Shown here one piece after another: positions 10,565-19,242 of a DNA stretch of 64,000 nucleotides. The stretch covers positions 1 through 64,000 of the forward strand of contig NZ_CANLZC010000012.1 of assembly GCF_947495455.1 (NCBI RefSeq). Reading direction: 5' to 3'. Position numbers and translations under genes: made by a program. The stretch comes from an uncultured Shewanella sp. Lineage in GTDB: Bacteria; Pseudomonadota; Gammaproteobacteria; Enterobacterales; Shewanellaceae. The notes beneath the pieces were generated by a model, which ran no database searches, was not told where the DNA came from, and saw nothing but the letters and a program-made list of their open reading frames with translations. Numbering within the stretch: position 1 is the first letter of the stretch; each line of letters begins with the position of its first letter.

Positions 10565-10683
10565 GTTCACCCACTCATTAATTAACGCTATAAAAACAAA
10601 AAAATATCCTTTGACCAACATCCCCCCAAATATGCTAGCATCATCATTCAGAATATCGGTACCTCAGAGTGCTCTTTTTTAAG

Positions 10684-10723
10684 CAAAGTACACTGTACTT
10701 TGAAAACGTGATTTTTTTCACGT
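10684..10723 (+). promoter_or_regulatory. Tandem palindromes in the leader of the RR-GGDEF operon
   Basis: Two dyads lie side by side 20-60 bp before the operon start. The first is CAAAGTACA-C-TGTACTTTG at 10684-10702, with perfect 9-bp arms. The second is ACGTGA and TCACGT around a T-rich loop at about 10706-10724. They could be an operator or RNA hairpins in the leader; the sequence does not distinguish these. Confidence 0.5.
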
Positions 10724-10743
10724 CAATCTAAGGATTTTGATTA

Positions 10744-11745
10744 ATGCCATTCCCAGTACTTATCTGTGATGATTTTGCATTAGCCCGAAAACAAATAGTA
10801 CGCAGCTTTCCCACGCAATGGAATATTGACGTCACCTATGCAGTTAACGGTTTAGAAGCCATAGAAGCCATACGTCAAGGAAAAGGCAAATTGGTTTTTT
10901 TAGATTTAAATATGCCTATCATGAGTGGCTTTGATGTTCTGGACTTAGTGCAAACCGAAAAGCTAGACTGTCAAATCATTATCGTGTCCGCCGATATTCA
11001 AATTAGCACCTTAATGAGAGCTAAATCACTCGGTGCACTGGATTTTATTCAAAAGCCCGTCAACCCAGAATCCCTTAAATATCTATTAGATGAACACAAC
11101 CTTTTTCGTGCATGTCGCTCACCTATCACAACAATCCCCTCTCCCCACGTCGATCTGCTCGATGCAACCAAAGAGCTGGCCAATGTCGCAATGGGAAAAG
11201 CAGCGGCGTTATTATCACATTTATTAGATGCCGTGGTCATACTCCCCATTCCCAACGTCAATACGTTAGAAGTCAATGAGCTCATCATGGCACTCAAGTC
11301 CACTGATACTCAAGAAAATATATCAGCCTTGTGCCAAGGCTTTATCGGCGCCAATATTGCTGGAGAAGCCTTGCTACTCTTTCATGACTCTTCTTTTAAC
11401 GACATGGCGAACCTAATGAATTTACCTCTCCCCCATGATCACCATAATGAAATTGAGATCATGATGGATATTGGCAACGTGCTCATTGGTGCCTTTCTCA
11501 ACGGCTTATCTGAACAACTCGACGAAACATTTAATCAAAGTCATCCGGTTATTCTAGGCAAACATTGCAGCGCCAACGATTTAATACATGAAAACTCGGG
11601 GAAATGGACTAAAAACTTAACCATGGAAATCAACTACCGTATTGAAGGCCATCATATTCAATGTGATTTATTATTGGTATTAACCGAGGATTCTATACCC
11701 ACATTAAAAAAAAAATTACAGCACTTTGTCAATAGGACCCCATGA
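10744..11745 (+). CDS. Response regulator with CheC-like phosphatase domain
   Basis: 333 residues. The N-terminal receiver domain spans about 1-120 (acidic pair after VLICDDFALARK, phospho-acceptor in LVFLDLNMPIMSGFD, lysine in DFIQKPVNP). A CheC/CheX-like domain follows. Its first helix has the CheC active-site pattern D-x3-E-x2-N-x22-P (DATKELAN with the proline in LPIP). The second half has E-x3-D-x2-N-x22-P (EIMMDIGN), with the acid residues exchanged, so only one site may be canonical. CheC proteins remove phosphate from CheY-type receivers, so this may be a self-limiting or cross-acting regulator. The stop overlaps the next start (ATGA), so it is translated with the cyclase that follows. 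SD AGGA lies upstream of the ATG. Confidence 0.85.
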   Translation: MPFPVLICDDFALARKQIVRSFPTQWNIDVTYAVNGLEAIEAIRQGKGKLVFLDLNMPIMSGFDVLDLVQTEKLDCQIIIVSADIQISTLMRAKSLGALDFIQKPVNPESLKYLLDEHNLFRACRSPITTIPSPHVDLLDATKELANVAMGKAAALLSHLLDAVVILPIPNVNTLEVNELIMALKSTDTQENISALCQGFIGANIAGEALLLFHDSSFNDMANLMNLPLPHDHHNEIEIMMDIGNVLIGAFLNGLSEQLDETFNQSHPVILGKHCSANDLIHENSGKWTKNLTMEINYRIEGHHIQCDLLLVLTEDSIPTLKKKLQHFVNRTP

Positions 11746-12716
11746 ACATGAATTCAATACCAAACATCAATGAGCAGTGGCATTGGTTAGCCGATATGGT
11801 ACAAACCATAGAGGTGGGGCTAGTGGTACTGGATAAGGACTTTAACATTCAGCTATGGAATGGCTTTATGGAAAATCACAGTGGGATCCTTTTCGATAAA
11901 TTGCATAATAAAAATATTTTTGAGCAATTTAAGGACTTACCTAAGAATTGGCTACAGCAAAAAATGCAATCGGTTTTCCTTCTAAAAAACCGCTCCTTTA
12001 TCAGCTGGGAACAACGCCCTTTTGTCTTTCAGTTTAAAAATTATCGCCCTATTACCTGTCGCGCAGATTTTATGTACCAAAATGTCACCTTACTGCCCCT
12101 CACATCAAAAGATGGGAATATTACTCATATCAGTATGCTGGTTTACGATGTCACCGACGTCGCCCTAAATCGTCAACAATTAAAAACAGCCAACGATAAC
12201 TTAGCGCGCTTGAGTCAAATCGATGATTTATCTCAACTCTTCAATCGACGTCACTGGCAAATTTGTATGCAAAAGGAATTTGATCGGCACCTTCGTTATG
12301 GGCACCCCACTTCCTTATTGATGTTGGATATCGATTACTTTAAAAATATTAATGATAATTATGGCCATTATGCGGGTGATAAAGTGATCCAAACCATTTC
12401 ACACATTATTCGCCAATCTCTGCGAAAAACAGATTTTGCGGGCCGTTACGGCGGAGAGGAATTTGCCATAGTGCTGCCTGAGACTCCCGTTCAACAAGCG
12501 ATCAATCTAGCCGAACGCTTAAGGCAAACCATAGAAGCAACCCCCTTTGTTTTCAGTGATACCGTGATCAAAATTACCGCCAGTCTCGGACTATGTGGAA
12601 TCGATAGCCATAGTCAAACCAGTGAACAGTGGCTTGAAAATGCCGATATGGCACTGTATGAAGCGAAAAGACGAGGAAGAAATTGCAGTATTGAGTACAA
12701 AAATGAACAGGAATAA
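11742..12716 (+). CDS. PAS-GGDEF diguanylate cyclase
   Basis: 324 residues with no membrane segment. A PAS sensor domain occupies about 15-140 (VGLVVLDKDFNIQLWNGFM), followed by a short helix and a GGDEF domain. The catalytic signature is GGEEF at about 237-241. The product-inhibition I-site RxxD (RKTD) lies exactly five residues before it, so the protein should make c-di-GMP from two GTP and be feedback controlled. It overlaps the upstream RR-CheC gene by four bases. The pair probably forms one signalling unit in which receiver phosphorylation modulates the cyclase, although the cyclase has no receiver of its own. Confidence 0.93.
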   Translation: MNMNSIPNINEQWHWLADMVQTIEVGLVVLDKDFNIQLWNGFMENHSGILFDKLHNKNIFEQFKDLPKNWLQQKMQSVFLLKNRSFISWEQRPFVFQFKNYRPITCRADFMYQNVTLLPLTSKDGNITHISMLVYDVTDVALNRQQLKTANDNLARLSQIDDLSQLFNRRHWQICMQKEFDRHLRYGHPTSLLMLDIDYFKNINDNYGHYAGDKVIQTISHIIRQSLRKTDFAGRYGGEEFAIVLPETPVQQAINLAERLRQTIEATPFVFSDTVIKITASLGLCGIDSHSQTSEQWLENADMALYEAKRRGRNCSIEYKNEQE

Positions 12717-12723
12717 CAAAGAG

Positions 12724-12760
12724 CGCGCTAAAAACCATTAAAAATTGATTTTTAACGCGA
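12724..12760. terminator. Convergent terminator between the GGDEF gene and rraB
   Basis: An imperfect palindrome with CGCGCTAAAAA on the left and TTTTTAACGCG on the right lies between two convergent stop codons (12716 and 12779). It can serve both strands. Confidence 0.5.
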
Positions 12761-12778
12761 ATACAATACGGATAGGCA

Positions 12779-13186
12779 TTAATGCAGAGAGTGGCCGTCA
12801 TGCTCAGAAGACGCTTCCTCTTCAAACTCTTCATCACCGATGAAGTAAGTGCCCCAACCGTCATAATCGACTTTTTGTTTCGCCGCAACATGAAGCAATT
12901 TTTCACAAGCATCATCGAGCAATGCCACTTCCAATAAATGGGTACTCATGGCATCGAAGCAATAAATAACAGAACCATCTTCCAGCTCCATTTCCTCCGC
13001 ATCATTCACTTCAAAACCCAGTTTAAAGGCTTCAACAGCTGCTTTTTCTAATTTATCAAAATTGGTAGAAGAGAAATGATGTTCGATAGTGTACTCGGCA
13101 TCGGGATCGGAGCCATCTGCCAGCATAGCATCAACGATCTCTCTATTTTCTTTTTTCTGTAACTCTAATTGCTGTGCAATCGACAT
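12779..13186 (-). CDS. rraB: Regulator of ribonuclease E activity B
   Basis: RraB binds RNase E and inhibits its processing of RNAs. 135 residues from the ATG at 13186 ([20 protein letters not shown]), which has SD GGAG; the frame could also begin at a TTG at 13198. The acidic family pattern is clear ([18 protein letters not shown], then [17 protein letters not shown] near the C-terminus), and the C-terminus is rich in His and Glu. It starts 16 bases after plsC, so the two are probably co-transcribed. Confidence 0.93.
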   Translation of the reverse strand: MSIAQQLELQKKENREIVDAMLADGSDPDAEYTIEHHFSSTNFDKLEKAAVEAFKLGFEVNDAEEMELEDGSVIYCFDAMSTHLLEVALLDDACEKLLHVAAKQKVDYDGWGTYFIGDEEFEEEASSEHDGHSLH

Positions 13187-13202
13187 GAAGGACTCCAAAT
13201 CA

Positions 13203-13943
13203 TTAAATATTATTTGATACTCTTTTACCCATCAAGGCTTGCGCTTCTTGATTTAGTTGGGCTAATTTTTGTGTCATTTGAGCATGAATTTTGGCAGAAA
13301 AATCTTTAACCTGCGACTTATCAATACCCTGAGTTGTGATAGGCTCCATCACTTCTATGATCACTACCCCATTGTTCCAACGATTCAATTTTATATGACA
13401 TTGATTAGATGCTAATACAGGAACCATAGGCACCTCGGCAGCAATCGCCGTATAAAAAGCGCCCATTTTAAAGGGCAATAACCCTCGACCTTTTGAGCGA
13501 GTGCCTTCTGGAAAAACCCATAGCGACAAGCATTTACTTTTAATATTCTGAGCCGTTTTTGCCATAGTATCAAAGGCTTTACTGCGATTTCGACGATCCA
13601 GTAAAATGTTACCTGTTAACCAATAGATTTGTCCAACCAAAGGTATCCAAGCGATACTTTTTTTCCCTAAACTCACCGTCCCTTTTGGAACAGCCGCTGT
13701 GTGAGTAAAAATATCAAAGCTATTTTGATGGTTCGCTAAAAAGATGCAAGGATTGTCATTCTTTTTTGTTTGATTACGCACAATCACTTTAATGCCTAAT
13801 ACAGGGGCCGCCAAGGAAAACATTTTGGCTAACATATGTACATTATTACGATGTCGCGGCCTCACTAAACAAACTAAACAGCCAATAATAAATGCCAAAC
13901 ACAACATAATGGCTAAAATAATACATCTAAAAATTAAAAGCAC
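13203..13943 (-). CDS. plsC: 1-acyl-sn-glycerol-3-phosphate acyltransferase
   Basis: Converts lysophosphatidic acid to phosphatidic acid at the inner membrane. I start it at the GTG at 13943 ([13 protein letters not shown]), which has SD GGGAGA six bases upstream and gives 246 residues, matching the 245 of E. coli PlsC. The longer open frame to 13994 adds 17 residues not found in the family. An N-terminal TM helix is followed by the catalytic HX4D motif in NHQNSFD and by [11 protein letters not shown], both diagnostic. It is upstream of rraB in a two-gene unit. Confidence 0.93.
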   Translation of the reverse strand: MLLIFRCIILAIMLCLAFIIGCLVCLVRPRHRNNVHMLAKMFSLAAPVLGIKVIVRNQTKKNDNPCIFLANHQNSFDIFTHTAAVPKGTVSLGKKSIAWIPLVGQIYWLTGNILLDRRNRSKAFDTMAKTAQNIKSKCLSLWVFPEGTRSKGRGLLPFKMGAFYTAIAAEVPMVPVLASNQCHIKLNRWNNGVVIIEVMEPITTQGIDKSQVKDFSAKIHAQMTQKLAQLNQEAQALMGKRVSNNI

Positions 13944-14077
13944 CGCATTCTCCCACAACTTAAGTGTGGCACAGTATAACGAGCCAGAATACACGACTCA
14001 ATATATTGTTTACACTTGTATGCTGAATAAATGTAAATAATAAGTTTCTAGCTAACTTTATGATGCTACTTATTGCT

Positions 14078-14860
14078 TCATAAATGATCTTTTTTATCAC
14101 ACAGCTTTAACGTAATTCTCATAACAAGCGCACTCAGAGCTAAACAAGCCACAATCACGGCACCGCTAGGCAAGTCTAAGCCTGCAGATAATAGAAGGCC
14201 GCCGCAATAGCCAAAAATGCCGACTAAATAAGCTAACGCTAAACTGAAACGACCATAATAACGGTTAATCGCCAGTGCAGGTAAAATTAAACTACTGAAA
14301 ACAAGATACACACCCACCAGCTCAACAGACAAAGTGATCACTATGGCAAAAATCAGATAAAAAGCTCGTCCCTCTAATAGACTCGGTCTTAATAAAATGA
14401 GCAATAAAACGCATGTATATACTATCGCTGGCAGCACTAATTGCGATAAGTTAACCCAAAGAATTTGCCCAGACAATAATTGCTTAAGTAATTCTGCACC
14501 ATGGGGATCATTCGCGAGAATTAACATAGCCGCTACGGCCGCTAACACATAGAAACAACCGATAAAGGCCTCAAGTTCATCCTGCATTCGCTTTGATAGC
14601 CAAGCAATAATCCCCGCGCCTGCAATGGCAAAAATAGCAGGCATCCAAACATTAGAAAATGGCAATTCGGCTAAGTCATGATGTAAATGCCCAATAACCG
14701 TACCCAACGCAGCCACTTGCGCAATGGCCAAATCAATAAAAATAATCCCTCTTTTAAGCACTTGTTGGCCTAATACTACATGTGTTGACAAGACTAAAAG
14801 CCCTGCCAGTAGGGCCGGAATTAAAATCGATACTAGCTCTATATCAATACTCAAAATCAT
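14078..14860 (-). CDS. ABC-3 family metal permease (ZnuB-like)
   Basis: 260 residues with about eight hydrophobic helices and the ABC-3 (ZnuB/MntB/TroC) layout. The cytoplasmic EAA-type loop (GQQVLKRGIIFIDLAIAQVAALG) is where the ATPase would dock. It follows the binding-protein gene, suggesting zinc or manganese import across the inner membrane. A strong terminator lies between the two genes at 14877-14903, so expression relies on read-through or its own promoter. No ATPase gene is present on either side; the next gene downstream is plsC. The subunit must borrow an ATPase encoded elsewhere. Confidence 0.88.
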   Translation of the reverse strand: MILSIDIELVSILIPALLAGLLVLSTHVVLGQQVLKRGIIFIDLAIAQVAALGTVIGHLHHDLAELPFSNVWMPAIFAIAGAGIIAWLSKRMQDELEAFIGCFYVLAAVAAMLILANDPHGAELLKQLLSGQILWVNLSQLVLPAIVYTCVLLLILLRPSLLEGRAFYLIFAIVITLSVELVGVYLVFSSLILPALAINRYYGRFSLALAYLVGIFGYCGGLLLSAGLDLPSGAVIVACLALSALVMRITLKLCDKKDHL

Positions 14861-14876
14861 TCCCCTTACGTGATAA

Positions 14877-14904
14877 AAAAGAGCATCAATTTGATGCTCT
14901 TTTA
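14877..14904 (-). terminator. Terminator between binding protein and permease
   Basis: Near-perfect palindrome GAGCATCAA-T-TTGATGCTC flanked by A and T runs, with TTTTTT on the minus strand after the stem. It is 28 bp past the binding-protein stop and ends just before the permease start, so it should reduce permease expression relative to the first genes. Confidence 0.85.
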
Positions 14905-14931
14905 CGTATTCATTTATAATATATAAAGCCT

Positions 14932-15834
14932 TTATTGCTGCTGTGTTTTTTCCACATTTAGCAATAAAGTTAATGTGCTAGTATACAGACTAAACAAGTC
15001 TTGGCTTGCATCATTGCCACCCACAGACATAGGCAAAGTGATCACAGGTAAATTAGCTCGCTCACCTAACCATAACGCTCCTCGATCATCTTGATAAGAG
15101 GCAATGAGAATAGCCATGACTTTTTGATCCGCTGCGCTTTTCAGTAGCTGGGCTAAATGTGCGCTGCTTGGGGGTAAACCTGGCTTAGGTTCAAGATCCC
15201 CGACTTGCTCAATGCCAATCCAATCAAACAAATAACGAAAGCTTGAATGGTAAGCAATCACTTTTTGCCCTTTCAACGGCGCCGCCATGGCTTGCCACTT
15301 CACCATAGTCTCACTCCAGCGCTTTGAAAAGCTAGCTAAATTGGCTTGGTATTGTGCGCGGTTATCACTATCTAATTGAATCAACTTGTCCGTCAATGCT
15401 CGAGCGATTTTTAATACCCTTTCTGGAGAAAAATGAATATGAGGGTTACCTTTGGCATGAACATCCCCTTGACTTAAATCCACACTCTCAAGTTTATCTA
15501 AGGTATCAATTTGATCCGCTGCAAAAAACAGACCTTGATCCCTTGAACGTACCTTGGCATTGGCCGATTTCATTTGCAGCATAGGCAACCAACCGATTTC
15601 AAGATCGGCGCCCGCACAAACCGCCAGATCCGCTTGGCGCATTTTAGCAATTAAGCTGGGCCTTGCTTGCACTTGATGAGGATCTTGCATCGCTGTCGTC
15701 GCAGTATACACCTTCGCCTTTGGCGCAAGCTCCTTGGCAAGTGATGCGTACTCTGGCTCACAGGCAAAAATATTTAATTGCGCATAACTCAGTGACGAGA
15801 ACGCCATACTCAAGCCTAAAGCGGCTATTTTCAT
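14932..15834 (-). CDS. ZnuA-like periplasmic metal-binding protein
   Basis: Cluster A-I solute-binding protein, 300 residues from the ATG at 15834. That ATG lies four bases after the upstream stop (TAATTTTATG); an in-frame start at 15858 would overlap the upstream gene. The signal peptide (MKIAALGLSMAFSSLSYA) ends at about residue 18. Histidines in the usual positions are visible in QDPHQVQARPS, GNPHIHFSPE and AYHSSFRYLFDWIG, with an acidic SYQDDRG segment as fourth ligand region. There is no long His-rich loop of the classical ZnuA type in this protein; the neighbouring outer-membrane protein has one instead. Zinc is the likeliest ligand, with manganese an alternative. Confidence 0.88.
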   Translation of the reverse strand: MKIAALGLSMAFSSLSYAQLNIFACEPEYASLAKELAPKAKVYTATTAMQDPHQVQARPSLIAKMRQADLAVCAGADLEIGWLPMLQMKSANAKVRSRDQGLFFAADQIDTLDKLESVDLSQGDVHAKGNPHIHFSPERVLKIARALTDKLIQLDSDNRAQYQANLASFSKRWSETMVKWQAMAAPLKGQKVIAYHSSFRYLFDWIGIEQVGDLEPKPGLPPSSAHLAQLLKSAADQKVMAILIASYQDDRGALWLGERANLPVITLPMSVGGNDASQDLFSLYTSTLTLLLNVEKTQQQ

Positions 15835-15838
15835 AAAA

Positions 15839-17008
15839 TTAGAATTGATGCGCACCATGAGCTCCTAATGTCATAACATATTGAAGAGTAAAAACGTTAT
15901 CATTTTCTATATCGCCAAAGTTAGTGCCTTTTTGCAAGGTATATTGCAGACGAACCGTAGAGAAATGACTGTGATGCCAAGACACACTGACATCGGTTTC
16001 TTTTAGCTTTTGTTTTTCAAAAGCCTCTTCATGAAGCTCCATGGTCTCCACTTCGCCATATCTCAGACCCACACTCCACTGCGGCGCTAACTGATACACG
16101 CCACTTAAATACCAACCTTGCTGATAATCCCTTGAACTAGGATAAGTATATACCCCTTCTTCGGGGGCAAAATCCGTTAAACGGATCCATTCACCACTCA
16201 CCGCTAAATTCTGATATTTGTAATTCCCTTTAGGTGCCCATTTATACACAAAATCGGCAACGTACATATTTTGCCCCGTATAGGCAGCATCATGGCTATG
16301 CTCATCTTCACTATCGCTGTGATCATGGTCGTGATCATGCTCTTCTGCGGTTAAACGGCCATTTTTGTTATGCAAATAACTCAAGCCCGCTTGCCACGAA
16401 CTTTCGATACCAATATCACCGCCCACTTTAGTGTAAACCGTGTACACACCTAGATTGTCATATTCACGCTCATTGTGATCATCTGCAGCGCGCATGCTAT
16501 CACCTTGAAAAATCTCAGCCCCTAAGGTCCAATACACATCGGTAGGCGCAAGATAGGTTAAGCGTGCGCCATCATCATAATAATGGCTGCCTAGAAAAGC
16601 GCGGTAAACGGCGGGTCTATCCACAAAAGAGTCAGTATGCACATGCTGATTATTTAAATAACCAATATCGGATAAGAAGCGGCCCCCACGAATAGCAAAA
16701 CCTGCAGGCATGGCTAAGGTTTGAATAAAGGCTTCTTCAAGACCAATTTCCGTTTCACCGTCATTGACTTCCAAGACAGTGGTGAGTTTGCCATAGAACA
16801 TATCATCAATATTGGCACTGAGTGCCAACTCATTATGCCCCATTCCAAAACCTTCAGTGGCTTCTGACAATGGACGGTCAGTATTTTGGTAATAGCCATC
16901 CAATACTACACTAATGGCTGGGTTGGTGAGAGTCGGTGTTTCTGCCCATGTTGTTGCAGAAAATAAGCCGCAAAGCAGCCCAGTAAAGGTCATATGTTTA
17001 TTGAACAC
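15839..17008 (-). CDS. Outer-membrane beta-barrel with His/Asp-rich loop, probable metal porin
   Basis: 389 residues. The signal peptide (MFNKHMTFTGLLCGLFSATTWA) precedes a mature domain of alternating amphipathic beta strands, and the last residue is Phe, as in outer-membrane barrels. There is no TonB plug domain. A loop at about 219-238 is packed with His, Asp and Glu (EEHDHDHDHSDSEDEHSHD) and should bind zinc or a similar metal. It is immediately upstream of the ZnuA-like gene, which suggests an outer-membrane entry step for the same metal. I regard it as a zinc-regulated porin-like protein; the family name is inference. Confidence 0.75.
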   Translation of the reverse strand: MFNKHMTFTGLLCGLFSATTWAETPTLTNPAISVVLDGYYQNTDRPLSEATEGFGMGHNELALSANIDDMFYGKLTTVLEVNDGETEIGLEEAFIQTLAMPAGFAIRGGRFLSDIGYLNNQHVHTDSFVDRPAVYRAFLGSHYYDDGARLTYLAPTDVYWTLGAEIFQGDSMRAADDHNEREYDNLGVYTVYTKVGGDIGIESSWQAGLSYLHNKNGRLTAEEHDHDHDHSDSEDEHSHDAAYTGQNMYVADFVYKWAPKGNYKYQNLAVSGEWIRLTDFAPEEGVYTYPSSRDYQQGWYLSGVYQLAPQWSVGLRYGEVETMELHEEAFEKQKLKETDVSVSWHHSHFSTVRLQYTLQKGTNFGDIENDNVFTLQYVMTLGAHGAHQF

Positions 17009-17343
17009 TGTAAATTCCTCTTACATTATTATTTTAAATGCTATTTTGTCTCTTGCGCTCAACAAATGACTTCACTAAAAGATACATACAGTGAAAGCCA
17101 AAAAGCGCCAATAATAAAATAAGGCATACATAAAAGTGCTTAAAAATGGATGAAAAACATCACCTAAGCTAATAAAGGTGTTATGAGCGTCATAAAGCGG
17201 ACCCAAAAAACCTCATCGGCCAACTAGGGGCAGATATGACTCGGGCTTTTAACTTGTACTCTTAACTTACACTCTTGAATAGTAAGAGTACAAAAATTAC
17301 CCAATGACTTGCCGCTAATAAGCCAAGATCCGCATGCTCAGAA
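17009..17343. other. 335-bp gap between outer-membrane barrel and small His/Cys gene
   Basis: Non-coding on inspection. It should hold a promoter or leader for the barrel gene. I see no convincing palindromic operator here and no terminator with a T-run. Confidence 0.35.
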
Positions 17344-17643
17344 CTATGCAATACCTTGATAGGTAAGAGGTGGGGCGCGGCTATTAAAATAGCGCGAAAC
17401 AGGATGAGAATAGCTCTCACAAGAAAACGTGACTGCAATATAGCTCTGCTTAACTTGCAGTACAGTGATATCAACTTGTGGAAGATACTTATTATAATGA
17501 TGTAAATGAAAACATAAGGTGCAATGTTTTTTTGCACCGTCATCAAGATGACTAACATGGTGGGCTTGAGCGGCAAATGACAAGCACATCAAGACTACAC
17601 TCAGCCACAAGGCTAAGGCGCGTCTGCTGCGTTGACTCATCAT
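17344..17643 (-). CDS. Small secreted His/Cys protein, DUF2946-like
   Basis: 99 residues. The signal peptide (RALALWLSVVLMCLSFAAQA) is followed by HHVSHLDDGAKKHCTLCFHL, a His-rich segment with a CxxC pair, and the protein ends in NSRAPPLTYQGIA. That layout (signal, H-rich CxxC, terminal R-x-P-P) fits small metal-linked DUF2946-type proteins found beside metal transport genes. It is on the same strand and upstream of the barrel, binding protein and permease, so it may be the first gene of the metal cluster. Function unknown; metal binding in the periplasm is inferred. A hydrophobic overlapping frame (17262-17576) looks like a shadow. Confidence 0.6.
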   Translation of the reverse strand: MMSQRSRRALALWLSVVLMCLSFAAQAHHVSHLDDGAKKHCTLCFHLHHYNKYLPQVDITVLQVKQSYIAVTFSCESYSHPVSRYFNSRAPPLTYQGIA

Positions 17644-17709
17644 TGGATTATTCCACTCATGTTGATCATGTTACTCATGTAAAAAGGAAGCTTCTTTCAT
17701 AAAAGGTGG

Positions 17710-17727
17710 TGATTATATTGATTATCA
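17710..17727. promoter_or_regulatory. Candidate Fur-family (Zur) operator
   Basis: TGATTATATTGATTATCA is an imperfect 18-bp inverted repeat about 67 bp before the small His/Cys gene that may open the metal cluster. AT-rich dyads of this type are bound by Fur and Zur proteins, but the match to the known Zur consensus is partial. Confidence 0.3.
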
Positions 17728-17906
17728 TGTTTTTCAATTGTTGTTTTTTCACCACTTAGCTTTAAATATCGATTAACATGATATTCACCGCTAAAATTCT
17801 AGCATTAGTGTAAGGATCCCTTAATCTATGTCAAGTTAAGTCTTTACTGAATCATGACATTAATTAACAAAAACCAACCAAAATGCAATAGCGGGAAACA
17901 AGGCCA

Positions 17907-19055
17907 CTATAGTCTTTCGATAATGGTCACGTTGGCTAATCCGCCACCTTCGCACATGGTTTGCAATCCAAACCGCCCCCCGGTTCTTTCCAGCTCATGT
18001 AATAATGTCGTCATCAATTTGGTACCTGTGGCCCCCAGAGGATGCCCCAGCGCAATGGCGCCACCATTAACATTGGTTTTGCTATAATCAAAGCCCGTTT
18101 CTTGCAGCCAAGCCATAGCCACAGACGCAAAGGCTTCATTAATTTCCACTAAGTCAATATCATTTAAGGTCATGTTCGCTTTTTTTAACGCTCGCTTTGT
18201 GGCCTCAATGGGTGCGGTCAGCATCCAAATAGGATCGTCACCACACACACTCATGTGATGAATACGCGCACGAGGCGTCAAGTGATAACGCTCCAGCGCC
18301 ACCTTTGACACAATTAACATGGCCGATGCGGCATCGCTAATTTGCGACGCCACGGCGGCAGTCAATTTGTCACAACCAAAGAGACTACCCAGCTGCGCCA
18401 TTTTCTCAAGTGATGACTCCCGCGCAGTTTCATCCATCAATAAGCCTTCAAGAGGCACCACTTCCCTATCGAATCGGCCTTTGGCAATCGCGGTTAATGC
18501 TCTGCGGTGTGACTCAAGTGAATAACGCTCTAAATCCTCACGACTAAAACCCCATTTATCGGCAATCATTTGCGCCGCTTGGTATTGAGTTGGCATCACC
18601 TCGCCATAGCGGCTGACCCAGCCTGTCGATCCTGTAAAAGGATCGCTAAACCCCATAGATTCTGCCACTGTCATCGCCGAACCAATAGGAATGGGCGTCA
18701 TGGTCTGCACGCCCCCCACCGCTATCACATCCATAGTGCCCGACATCACAGCTTGCGCGGCAAAATGCACAGCCTGTTGTGACGAGCCGCATTGCCTATC
18801 AATGGTGACACCTGGCACGCTTTGACTCAATCCTGCGCTCAACCAAGCTGTACGCGCAATATTGGCCGTTTGCGAGCCAATATTATCTAGGCAACCAAAA
18901 ATCACATCATCATAGTCATCATCAGGAATGCCATTGCGATCAACCAAAGTTTTTAACACATGCGCCCCTAAATCGGCGGCATGCACGTGGGATAGGCTGC
19001 CTTTTCGCCTGCCAGTGGGGCTTCTTAATGCATCAACTATATAGGCTTGGGTCAT
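17907..19055 (-). CDS. Thiolase (acetyl-CoA C-acyltransferase family)
   Basis: 382 residues, typical for the family. The nucleophilic cysteine is in DRQCGSSQQAVHFAAQA near 88, the catalytic histidine is in GGAIALGHPLGATG near 338, and the second cysteine is in TMCEGGGLANV near 366. All are present, so the enzyme should be active in cleavage or condensation of acyl-CoA. It is a stand-alone gene, not beside a FadB-type partner; the chain-length preference cannot be read. The starting ATG (MTQAYIVDALRSPTGRRKGS) matches the family N-terminus. It marks the boundary between conserved chromosome and the toxin-cassette region, since remnants of the cassette core begin about 45 bp upstream. Confidence 0.92.
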   Translation of the reverse strand: MTQAYIVDALRSPTGRRKGSLSHVHAADLGAHVLKTLVDRNGIPDDDYDDVIFGCLDNIGSQTANIARTAWLSAGLSQSVPGVTIDRQCGSSQQAVHFAAQAVMSGTMDVIAVGGVQTMTPIPIGSAMTVAESMGFSDPFTGSTGWVSRYGEVMPTQYQAAQMIADKWGFSREDLERYSLESHRRALTAIAKGRFDREVVPLEGLLMDETARESSLEKMAQLGSLFGCDKLTAAVASQISDAASAMLIVSKVALERYHLTPRARIHHMSVCGDDPIWMLTAPIEATKRALKKANMTLNDIDLVEINEAFASVAMAWLQETGFDYSKTNVNGGAIALGHPLGATGTKLMTTLLHELERTGGRFGLQTMCEGGGLANVTIIERL

Positions 19056-19100
19056 GCTTTTCTTCCTTGTCTTATTCTTCGTTATAATGACTCATTGCTA

Positions 19101-19240
19101 TGTTTGTATATAAAAGAGTACCATCCATTAACTCAGCCGGAATTCTCCCCACCATAGCATGGGCGCCAATCTGTGCGGCTACTAACAATTAATAATTGCC
19201 TGCCCATATAACTCTATGTCCATATAACTCTACATGTTAC
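19101..19240 (-). repeat. Minimal remnant of the toxin-cassette core with seam motifs
   Basis: On the minus strand this reads as seam motif A (twice, ATGGACATAGAG and ATGGGCAGGCAATT forms), then a short piece translating as AAQIGAHAMVG-IPAEL, then seam motif B (GGTACTCTTTTATATAC). The piece is the same as part of the pretoxin region of the large toxin. It is about 90 bp long and cannot code alone. Its presence shows the array once extended to the thiolase gene. Confidence 0.7.
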
Positions 19241-19242
19241 AG

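Noticed and set aside
13944..13994. N-terminal extension of plsC
   Set aside because: The GTG at 13943 has a strong SD and matches the family length; the extension has no homology.
17262..17576. Hydrophobic 104-aa frame overlapping the small His/Cys gene
   Set aside because: The other frame has a clear signal peptide and a family-like end; this one has no credible start signal.
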